Below, piece after piece: positions 54,477 through 64,000 of a stretch of 64,000 nucleotides of DNA. The position numbers and the translations under genes were made by a program. Below the pieces are notes generated by a model. The model saw only the letters and a list, made by a program, of their open reading frames with translations, was not told the DNA's origin and did no database searches. Each line of letters starts with the position of its first letter. Within the stretch, counting starts at the first letter, position 1. This stretch comes from Typha latifolia (lineage: Eukaryota; Streptophyta; Magnoliopsida; Poales; Typhaceae), in NCBI GenBank assembly GCA_019914945.1, contig CM034105.1, positions 8,060,001-8,124,000 of the forward strand, given 5' to 3'.

Positions 54477-57234
54477 TATAACACCCAAATCCTAAACACA
54501 TGCATGACACGAGCCCACATGGCATGTGCAAGCCACCTGACAACTCGGTTAGATGCCGACAATCAAATAAACTTGTATCAACACCATAATTTTATCCATA
54601 ACGTCTAAACCAAAAATAACTCAAGACAGCCAATAGCATACAGATAATCCCTAATAGGGCTCCACATAAGCAACAACATATCATCAAGAGCATTTCGTTA
54701 TTATATATACATAACATTGATATATACATAATTTAATAACTACAAAGTCACCGGCTAAAATATAAGACAGAGGTAAAGATATTCTAAAATATCAACTGAT
54801 ACACCTTATAAGATAATGCATCTAGCGTATAACACTAACCATACTCTACTCTTCACCCGCTGGCAAGACCTCTAAGAGAGTATCCTACTCCACTCGCTCA
54901 CCTGAGCTTTTGGAAAGGAGAAAAACAAAGAGAGTCATGAGCTAAAGGCTAAGTGAATAGACCTTACCTCGAATCAGTGAAGCCAAACAGAGAGTAAATA
55001 GTGTACTAGATAATATGAATCAGAAAGAAACATGATGCCATGCATGAGCATGTATATATGTATTCTCAACAACATATATATAAATGAAATCAAGATTGTC
55101 TCAAGAATAAGCATATTATATCCTCAACCAAAATATATCTCATGATAAAATTATAATATAACATCACCCAATATAACAACATATGTGGTATAACAATCAT
55201 GATCTAGTAATACTAGTCACATTAATAATGATGCATGATGCATGCCAATCACTAGATAATCATATATGTTAAAGTCAAATATAATCCATATATCTCTCAC
55301 TATCACAATCATCTGTCTCAACTCTGAAAATCATCCACCATGCTGGACTATGGTACCCGGCCCCAAACTCGATATACATCATGCCACAAGCTCAGAACAT
55401 ATCTGGTCAGACGCTAAGAATATCTCTAGAGATAAATCATACCCTGCCATACACTAAGGGTATCTCAGAAGAAAATCATACCCTACCATACGCTAAGGGT
55501 ATATTAATGATAGTTGTATCCTATCATATGATAAAAGTATAACCATCAGCCATCACTATACTTCGTCATACTCTAAGAGTATGTCTAGTACTAGTCCGGT
55601 CCAGATACCGTTTCAGCCATCATATCACATACACAAGTATTTTCATGATTTTCTAATACATGATAGATCATATGTATATATCCAGTAATAGAACAGATCA
55701 TGTAACTCAGGAATTTAGGTAGTAAAAAAGCCAAGAGAAAGATGATGCAATGCAGACTCCATCCATGTATCTAACACATGCATACTCCTGCTACATATCA
55801 TCCGAACATAAAATTACAATAGTATAGACATCTCTAATCATCTCTATATATTATCATCATACTCATATCAAAAATCAGCCTAATTACATGCATGATAAAA
55901 TATGTTCGATTGTAATCATCTCTAGATAAAGTCATATAATCATGCTGTAGGCCAAAACATACATGTACATAATATATAATATAATCTAATTTGAGAAAGG
56001 CATCTAGGGGATAAGACTACTTACCACAACTGAAATTACCAGACAACCACTCGTTCACGTTGCTATAACAACGATCAGTCCTCGATAGCTAGGTCCACGG
56101 GGTCTTGAATAAAGGGTCAAAATATGAAATTTTTTATAATATATAATGTCAGTCTTTCCGCTAATTAGAACTAATTTGACTAGAGGAAAATTTCTCATTG
56201 TAATCATATACTCTTATTCCTATATTTGTTTTGTTATTTATTAAGCATAATTATATTATCTAATAATGTATATAAAACATAATTATCTACCTATTATTCT
56301 CTTTGATAATTAAGAAAATAATAATTAAATTAATGCAAATAATTACATATGAATATATGTACCTAACTCTAATAATTACTATAACTAGCCATGATTGATA
56401 TAGTAATTTATATTGCAGGTATTTTTCTAAACTTGATATAATTAGATTTATTTACTAACCATGATATAATTAGATTTAATTCATATAAATTAAATACATT
56501 AGATTAACTATAATAATTAAATAACTAATAACATAATCAATTATAATTTAAGTAGTCATCAATGATAATTTTTAAAAAAACTATACACAGTGTTGAGCTC
56601 AGCCCAGCACCTCAACACAGTAGGTGCTGGGCCGAGCCTAGCACTTGCAGGGTGCTTCCTGCTCGAGGGGAGAAAAGAAGGGAGGAAGAAGAAGAAGAAG
56701 AAGAAGAAGAAGAAGAAGAAGAAGAAGAAGAAGAAGAAGAAGGAAAGGGGAAGGTGCTGGGCCGCAGGGGAGGGGTACGACAGCTGATGGTCACTCAGCG
56801 GCCAGCCTATCGCCGGCGGTTCAAACCTCCGACGGCCCCAAGAGGAAATGGTAAGACTAATGAGAGAGAGAGAATGAGAGAATGAAGGAGAGAGAGACTC
56901 ACTAGTGGGTAGAAGGCCATGGCCACTCTTCCCAGTGGTCGGTGGCTGTTGGGGACTAGAGGGAGAGAGAGGGAGAGTTAGAGAGAGAGAGAATGAGAGG
57001 AAGCAAAAGAGGAAAAATGAGAGAGAGAGAGAGAGAGAGATGTCCGGGTGGTCACGTGGCGATGACAGAGTGCCTAGTGGGCTTAGTCCCCCCCTCCATA
57101 CGTCGTCGTGAAGCCAAGAAAAGTGGCTCGGTGGAGGAGCATGGCACATCCACTGCTGGCACAGCATGCACAACATGCTGGGCACGAGTCCGTCCACAAC
57201 GTGGCCAGTCGCGTCGTGCCCAGTTTTTTTTACA
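54477..57234 (-). mobile_element. Tekay-like 3' LTR (X5), minus strand
   Basis: On the minus strand it starts TGTAAAAAAAACTGGGC right after a polypurine tract (57235-57247) and ends ...GGGTGTTATA at 54477. It carries (GAA)n at 56690-56742, (GA)n at 57018-57040 and the ATACCCT/AGGGTAT hairpin repeats at 55440-55600. Polyglutamate/lysine frames over the GAA run are artefacts. Confidence 0.75.
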
Positions 57235-58170
57235 TTTTCCTTCCCCCGTTATAAAAATTTTGACCTCGAAATTTACATACCTCTAAATAATTCTGAATAT
57301 TTGGATCGTATTTCATCTTCATGCTCCCAAGATGCCTCTTCTATTACATGATTTCTCCACAAAATTTTTACTAATGGTATAACATTGGTTCGCAGTTCCT
57401 TATCCCTCCTAGCAAGGACCTTAATATGCTGCTCTTCATATGATAGATTTTGCTGAAGCTACACTGGTTCATAATGAATCACATGCAAAGGATCTGATAT
57501 ATATTTCCTTCATACTGACACATGGAACACATTATAAATTTGTGCCAAGTCAGGTGGGAAAGCTACTCTATATGCTACAGGCCGCACCCTTTCAAGAATC
57601 TCATAAGGTCCTATATACCTAGGACTTAACTTTATTTTCTTTCCAAAAAAGAACACACCCTTCCAAGGTGAAACTCTTATAAATACTTTGTCCCCAACCT
57701 AAAACTCCAACTCACGTCTTCTATTATCAGCATTACTCTTCTATCTATTTTGTGCCACCTTTGTGCCACCTTCATATGTTCTCTAATTATCTTTATCTTC
57801 TCAACTGTAGCTTGCACTAGTATTGAGTTTTCAACCTTCTTTTCTCCAACTTCTTCCCAATCAATTGGTGATTTGCATTTCCTGCCATAGAATACTTCAT
57901 AGGGAGGCATACCAGTGCTAGCATGATAACTGTTATTATAAGCAAACTCTATCAATGGTAAATATTTGCCCCAACCTAATCCAAAATCAATTACACATGC
58001 TCTCAACATATTCTCTAATGATTGAATAGTACGCTCAGATTGATCATCTGTCTGTGGATAATATGCTGTACTATACTATAATTTTGTCCCAAAAGGTTGA
58101 TGAAACTGCTTCCAAAACCTAGACACAAAAAGAGGATCTCTATCTGAAGTGATACTAATAGGAATTTGGT
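57235..58170 (-). pseudogene. Tekay/Del integrase C-terminus and chromodomain remnant
   Basis: The minus frame from 58009 reads 'WGKYLPLIEFAYNNSYHASTGMPPYEVFYGRKC', the end of the integrase core, then (57720-57270, with stops) 'KIKLSPRYIGPYEILERV', 'VFHVSV' and a chromodomain-like ending 'EASWEHEDEIRS'. The polypurine tract follows. The 5' side is cut at about 58170 by the LTR of element C, so only the last kilobase of pol survives. Confidence 0.82.
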
Positions 58171-59046
58171 ACACTTAGTTAGGATATTTTTTATTGCATT
58201 AGGTGTTTATTTTTATTAAAATAAAATTCCTATAGGTCGCGTTCGAATGCAGGAGGGGTCGCATTCGAACGTAGGAGGGGTCATGTTCGAACGCCCTTGC
58301 GAACGCCTGGATCAGGTTCACAAATACAGAGAACGCACATTGTGCGTTCGAACGCGGTCGGGCAAGTTCGAACACCCGCATTTGAATGCCTGCATCACGT
58401 TCGCACATACAGAGAACGTCTTTTGGTGCGTTCGAACGCGATCGGGTGCATTTGAATGCCATCGACGGGAAAGTTCTAGAATTAGGGTTTCATATTGTTT
58501 TAGGACTTGTTGGCTAGCCACTATAAATATGTGGATGGCAGCCAATTTCATTATGCTATTGGATTATTAATTTTTTGCCTCCTATCTTTTCTCTAGACTT
58601 CTGTCTCCTCCCTGTTCACCAACCTTCCACCTCTACCGTTGGCAAGGTTTCTCCTAACTTCTAATCTCTCTCATCTATCGAGTAACCCCTCTTCTTTGGG
58701 ATCTCGACCACTTCGTTTCGTTCGTCCATATCCCTAAATCATATCCACAATCCACCTTCACCTCCATACCCATCCATAACCCTAACATCTACTCCACCCG
58801 TCACCACCACCATCACCTATGTTATTCCATGTTTTCGTCCCTGCTACAATTTGAATATGCAAAGTACAAAATACAAAAGTTGTAGATTGGGAAGTTATGG
58901 ATCTAACCCAATTAGTTTTGTAATTTCCTGACTACAGAAGAATATCTGATGAATATTTTTCCACGGTTGCATGGACTAATTCCTGTAATACATTCAGATC
59001 TTGAAGGAATTGTTGCATAGCTTATCTTTTGTTCCAGATCTTAACA
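58171..59046 (+). repeat. 5' LTR of element C
   Basis: U3 with repeated GTTCGAAC palindromes (58240-58460), TATA-like 'CTATAAATATG' near 58522, CT-rich leader, and an end at ...CTTAACA. The order matches the element A LTR. The start near 58171 is approximate. Confidence 0.75.
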
Positions 59047-59047
59047 A

Positions 59048-59120
59048 GCGGTATCAGAGCTTATCAGTGGTATCAGAGCTTAATAATTTGGTATCCAAGT
59101 TTATCAAATGGTATCAGAGC
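59048..59120 (+). other. Repeated primer-binding-site motifs (initiator tRNA-Met)
   Basis: GGTATCAGAGC, complementary to the 3' end of initiator tRNA-Met, occurs at 59050, 59070 and 59110, with a changed copy (GGTATCCAAG) near 59090. One copy is normal; here it is repeated at about 20-bp spacing. Confidence 0.75.
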
Positions 59121-59161
59121 AGGCGAACCTCAAACCTCCATTAGTGGTTTAAACGAGGAAG

Positions 59162-59362
59162 ATGATATCAACAAGGAGACCTATGGAGAGCACACCGATA
59201 AGGGAAGACTCAATCCATGATAACCCTAACCATGAGGTCGATTCCTTTGGAGCGACCATGGTAGGACCGAGTCAACCAATGTCCATGAGTGCGAATATGG
59301 ATGAACTTAGGGGCATGTTCCATACATTGATGCATAGAGTTGACCATTTGGTTGGTTACTAA
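59162..59362 (+). pseudogene. Gag N-terminus of element C
   Basis: A short frame rich in Pro, Ser and Met ending 'LRGMFHTLMHRVDHLVGY', a probable helical N-terminal gag segment. It stops where the inserted LTR begins; the next recognisable gag residue is about 2.6 kb downstream and part of the domain is missing. Confidence 0.55.
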
Positions 59363-61717
59363 CAATCAAATAAACCTGTAGCAACATCATAATTTTATCC
59401 ACAATATCTAAACTAAGAATAACTCAAGTCTAACTATCAACAGCATACAGATAACCCTACTTGGGCCCCACACAGGCCACAACACATCATCAAGAGCTTT
59501 TCACAACTACATATACACAACAGAGGAATATACATAATTATACAAGTACAAAGTCACATGCTAAAATATAAGACAAGGATACATATACACTTTGGAGGAG
59601 GTCTACTGATACATTAGATAAGATAACTCATCTGGCATATAACACTAACCACACTTTACTCCTCACTCACCGGCAAGACCTCTAAGGGAGAATCCTGCTC
59701 CTCTCGTTCACTTGAGTTTTTGGAAAGGAGAAAACAAAGAGAGTCATGAGCTAAAGGCTCAGTGAATAGACCTTACCCCGAATTAGTGATGCCAAATAGA
59801 GAGTAAATCAAGTACTGGTTAATATGAATTAGAAAGAGTATCATGTCATGAATGAGTAAATGAATGTGTCCTCAATAATACATAAATAAAATATATATAA
59901 TATGTCATAACTGATAAGAATACATAATCCTCGACAATAAATAAACAGGTCACCACGTCATATGATCATCATAACTCTCTCTCAAATATGATATATGATG
60001 CATGCCGACCATGACAATGCTATGATATCAAATGCAATCATATATGATGTATATTGACCACTCAATAATCAGATATGTGAGATATAATGAAATCATATGC
60101 ATTTCTTAACATCACGATCATTACCGACATCCCGGTATAATATCATCATACTAGACCACTGTGTACAGTCAACACCCGATACCCGATCTCAACATCATGC
60201 TCGAAGGCTCCGAGCATACTCTGCCATCGACAAGGAGTATCTCAAATATAACCATATCCTGCCATCCGCTAAGGGTATCAACATCCATCCAGATTGGGCA
60301 CCCCACATAGTTGATAGAAACCTCGTGTGGATAACTCGCCACATATGCCCTGGCGAACGACATGTGTCCGATTGTCTATGCGCACAGACTCAACTGACCT
60401 CGGACATGGGCCACGAGATATCGCATATCAGCGACTATAATCATCACTCCAGGCACCCCTAACCGTAGCACCTACTCGGGTATCCCCACGCTTTCTATCA
60501 ATTATCCTATCAATCACATTTCATGTTTTTCTTCTAAATGATAGATCATATACATATATCCAGTACGATAACAAGTCAATGCATAACAGGAATTTAGGTG
60601 GAATGGGAATCAAGAGAAAAATGATGCAATGCAGACTCCAACCATGTATCTAACACATTCATACTCCTGCTAGTCTATCACATGCACACTCATACTAGAA
60701 ATAACTCCGACATAAAGTCAAAATAGTATAATCATCTCTAATCATCTCTATTTTTCATCATCATACTCATATCCAAGATCAGTCTAATTCTATGCATAAT
60801 AAAAATATGCTCGACTGTAATCATCTCTAGATAAAGTCATATAATCATGCTGGAGGCTAAAACATGCATGTACATAATATATAATATAACCTAATTTGAG
60901 AAAAGACGTCTAGGGGATAAGACTACTCACACCACTACAAATACCAAACAACCACTTATTCACGCTGCTACGATAACGATCAAACCTCAATAGTTAAGTC
61001 CACGAGGTCTTGAACAGCGGAGTCGGGGGCTGAAATTATTTATAACAAATATGTCAGTCTTTCTATTAATTAAAATTAACTCGACAAAAAGATAGTTTCT
61101 TGTTGTAATTATGTACTCTTCATTTATATAATTGTTTTGCTATTTATTAACCATAATTATATTATCTAATAGTGTATTTAAAACATAATTATCTACCTAT
61201 TATTCTCCTTGATAATTAAGAAAATAAGAATTAAGTTACTACAAATAATTACGTAAGAATATACATATAGAACCCTAATAATTACTATTACCTACCTAGG
61301 ATAATAATAGTAATTTATATTGCAGGTGTTTTGCTAAACATGATATAATTAGAATTATTTACTAACTATGATATAATTATATTTAATTTGTATAACCTAA
61401 ATACATTAAATTAACGAAGCTAAATTAATTGTGCATATATATATATATAATTATATATAGTGTTGGGCTCAGCCCAGCACCATGCACAGCAAGGCACTAG
61501 GTCGAGCCCAGCACCCCTTGCAAGGCGCTGCAAGGGCGCTGGGTCGAGCCCAGCACTCCTTACAGGGTGCAGCCAGGGAGAGAAGGGAAGAAGGAGAATA
61601 AGAATAAAGAAGAAGAAGAAAGAAGAAGAAGAAGGTTGCGCCATGGGGGAGGGGTGCGGCCGCTGGTGGCCAATCAGCGGTCGGCCTCTCGCCGACGGCT
61701 CAATCCTCCGGCGGTCC

Positions 61718-61799
<82 letters not shown>

Positions 61800-61989
61800 G
61801 AGAGAGAGAAGCGGTGAGGAGGGGGCTGCGGCAGCGGCAGCGGTAGGGGCCCACCGCACCAGCTGGCTCGGCCAGGCTGACGCTTGGGGCACGTGGCACC
61901 CATCTCCGCTGCCGCTGCATGGCACGAGCTGTCGTGCCATGCAGTGCAGATTTTTTTTTTTTTTTATAAACTTGGGCTTGGGTTATTAT
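59363..61989 (-). mobile_element. Long Tekay-like LTR (X6) inserted in gag of element C
   Basis: Minus orientation, start ...TATAATAACCCAAG (right end, 61989), with the GA microsatellite at 61710-61815, GGCC-rich start region and hairpin repeats near 60210-60290 of this LTR family. The left end, at 'ACAATCAAATAAAC', lacks the last ~80 bp present in X5 (54477-54557). A clear target duplication was not found, perhaps because of a deletion at the left junction. Confidence 0.7.
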
Positions 61990-62645
61990 ATTTTGATTGT
62001 CAAGGTATAGCGGAAGATACAAAAGTATCGATGGCAAGCTTTCACCTCCAAGGAATGGCATTGCATTGGTATATATCGGTTATTCGTGGTGGTGGATTTA
62101 CTGGATGGGCTAATTTTTGTAGGAGGATTACATGGAGATTTGGGACAACGACATATGAATATTTTGCTGCCACACTAAGCAAGATGGTTCAGAGGACAAC
62201 CGTATTGGAGTACTAAGCTGAGTTTGAAAGAGTTAGTAGTCGTTATGAGCCACCGTGCCTCGAAAGGACATTGATGAGTACATTTATTTCAGGGCTGCGG
62301 GGTGAGATACAAGCAGATGTTCGTGCTCTATGTCCTACTACTCTTGAGGAGGCCTTTGAGAAGGCCGTCAGGAGGGAACAAAAGAATAGGGCTCTAAAGA
62401 TGGCAGCGAAAAGAAATTAGGGCAACCGAGACGGGCGATTTGCACCTAGAACGTTGGGTAGAAATTCTACGGTGTCAAAAACAATGGCTGTGAGTACTAG
62501 ACCACGACCACTTTTGAGAACTTCTTCCGATGTTAGAGGAGGCACAAGACCCCCCGTTCGAACTCTCACACCAGCCCAAGTGGAGGAGCGGAGAGCGAAG
62601 GGCCTTTGCTTTCAATGTTATGAGTGTTTCACCCCTGGTCATTAG
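61988..62645 (+). pseudogene. gag: Gag core and knuckle of element C
   Basis: Resumes with 'YFDCQGIAEDTKVSMASFHLQGMALHWY', the classic retrotransposon gag core, then 'TLMSTFISGLRGEIQADVRAL' and 'TLEEAFEKAVRREQ', and a knuckle-like 'CFQCYECFTPGH' cut by a stop at 62643. Stops at 62214 and 62418 also break it. Confidence 0.8.
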
Positions 62646-62666
62646 TGTTCCAAACCGATCGGGAGT

Positions 62667-63095
62667 GTGATTCTTATCGATGATATTGAGGAGGATGATA
62701 AGGTTGTTGATGATGGAGAGTGTCTAGAGGAGGTCCATGAGGAGACCGTTGAGGAGGGCGTGGAGGAAGATATCCAAGCTAAAATATCGATGTATGCATA
62801 TTCGGGTACTTTCGCGCCGAGGACGTTAGTAGTAGACGGACTCGTTAAAAAGCATTGTGTGCACATCCTCATCGTTTCTGGGAGCACACACAACTTTCTA
62901 GACAAGAGGTTAGTGAGGAGATTGGGTTTGTATGCCGAACCGACCACGGGATTTGACGTTGCTATTGGAGACGGCATGAAGCTTAGGGCGAAGAGTTTGC
63001 ATCGCCGAGTCGGTATACGGGTGCAAGGACACGACATCATTGTGGACTTGTATTCGGTGGTGTTACGAGGAGCAGACATTGTCCTTGGTACCTAG
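62667..63095 (+). pseudogene. Acidic spacer and protease of element C
   Basis: A Glu/Asp-rich segment, then 'HILIVSGSTHNFLDKRLVRRLG' and 'IAIGDG'-type block ('VAIGDGMKLRAKS'), ending 'LRGADIVLGT'. The catalytic Asp of D-S-G is Val here, so the protease is inactive. Confidence 0.8.
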
Positions 63096-63170
63096 TGGTT
63101 GCAGAGTTTGGAACCCGTAATATTTCATTTTCGGAGCATGTGGATGAAATTTAAATAAGGAAACAAAGAT

Positions 63171-63940
63171 GTGCGGCTGGATGGTGTTCGGTCTTCGCCG
63201 ATTCCTGTGATGGAGCCTATGATGGGGCTGCCTTGTGTGTATGATTTGGCCTATCTTTCTCAGTTAGGACCAGCAGGAGATGAGCCTCAAACGAGTTCAG
63301 GTATTACCATTGAATTGTATAATTTATTAGATAATTTCTTTGGACTGTTTGAGGAACCGCAGGAGTTGCCGCCGAGGAGAGTGGCAGACCATCACATAGA
63401 AATTGTACCCGAGGCTACACCGGTGAACATGAGGCTTTATCAGTATTCACATGTGCAAAAAGAAGTTATTTCAAAGATGTAGCCGAGATGTTGGAGCAAG
63501 GTCTCATTCAACCAAGTCATAGCTCATATTCATCCCCCGTGCTATTGGTGCGAAAAAAGGACGAGACATGGCATTTTTGTGTGAACTATCGAGCACTAAA
63601 CGCTGTTACCGTCAAGGACCGGTATCCCATTCCGGTTATCGAGGAGTTGCTGGACGAGCTTGCAAGGGTGACTATATTTAGTAAGCTTGACTTGAGGGCC
63701 GATTATCATCAAATTAGAGTTCACTTGGAGGATGTGCACAAAATTGCATTTCGAACTCCGGACGGGCATTACGAGTTTCGAACTCCAGCTACCTTTCAAG
63801 GCCTCATGAATGATATATTTCGGTCTCTCTTGCGAAGGTATATCTTGGTATTTTTTGACAACATTTTAGTGTATAGCAAGACCGAATTGGAGCATTGGCG
63901 ACATTTGGAGGATGTGCTGAATTTGTTGAAGCAAAACTAA
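63171..63940 (+). pseudogene. Reverse transcriptase of element C
   Basis: Linker '[26 protein letters not shown]', then '[43 protein letters not shown]' motif in pieces, '[16 protein letters not shown]', and palm motif '[10 protein letters not shown]' in which the second catalytic Asp is Asn. A stop at 63481 separates the linker from RT, and a roughly ten-residue deletion removes the 'VMPFGLTNA' region. It continues beyond the window. Confidence 0.85.
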
Positions 63941-64000
63941 TTAAATATCAAGAAGTCCAATTGCCTATGGGGAGTTCCACAAGTGGAGTATTTATGCCAC

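Larger units (their letters stand above)
58171..64000 (+). mobile_element. Ty3/gypsy element C (runs off the window), plus strand
   Basis: 5' LTR (about 58171-59046), primer-binding region, gag start, then gag core, protease and RT to the window end. A long LTR (59363-61989) is inserted in gag. Sequence is clearly the same family as element A, sharing the knuckle, acidic spacer and RT linker, and the two differ at many positions. It is inserted in, and truncates, the Tekay-like element on its left. Confidence 0.85.

Noticed and set aside
56559..57286. Frames with poly-Glu, poly-Lys, poly-Arg or poly-Phe runs
   Set aside because: Products of a GAA microsatellite in LTR X5.
61420..62061. Long Ser-Leu or Arg-Glu repeat frames
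   Set aside because: GA/CT microsatellite of LTR X6; all phases are open only because the repeat lacks stop codons.

Overview
The window is nuclear DNA of a flowering plant. The evidence is GT-AG spliced exons of a plant TPR protein, an integrated piece of plastid DNA (psaB-rps14), and plant-type Ty3/gypsy chromovirus and hAT transposon remains. Tekay/Del-like LTRs of about 3 kb and very large transposon-filled introns fit a repeat-rich genome, perhaps a monocot, but I cannot name the species.

Positions 492-43244 hold one minus-strand gene. I assembled 12 exons with intact GT-AG junctions and an unbroken frame: 1,851 coding bases encoding 616 residues with at least eight TPR units. It resembles the plant TPR proteins often auto-labelled 'SPINDLY-like', but it has no O-GlcNAc/O-fucosyl transferase domain. 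About 96% of the gene is intron.

Intron 11 (845-7678) holds a degenerate minus-strand Ty3/gypsy element. Intron 9 (9628-24217) holds a solo LTR, a large LTR with 212-bp tandem repeats, a 5'-truncated chromovirus, a hAT transposase relic carrying a second hAT element with a perfect 8-bp target duplication, and a foldback element beside the exon 9 donor. Intron 8 (24400-29221) holds two local duplications and the plastid insertion. Intron 7 (29344-38498) holds an array of inverted short repeats and an LTR-like block interrupted by a DUF659-type hAT relic, itself carrying another copy of the same non-autonomous hAT family. Intron 3 holds more hAT and LTR fragments.

From about 43.4 kb to the end the sequence is intergenic and mostly nested retrotransposons: Tekay-like LTRs at 44.3-49.7 and 54.5-57.2 kb, the latter joined to an integrase/chromodomain remnant, a possible Mutator-like relic near 51-52 kb, and a plus-strand Ty3/gypsy element from about 58.2 kb that runs out of the window and has another long LTR inserted in its gag.

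The only gene that looks functional is the TPR gene. All transposon ORFs are broken by stops, frameshifts or lost catalytic residues. I found no wholly new biological system. The most notable features are the extreme intron load, the hAT-inside-hAT insertions, the plastid insertion, and the hairpin or palindromic repeats inside LTRs.
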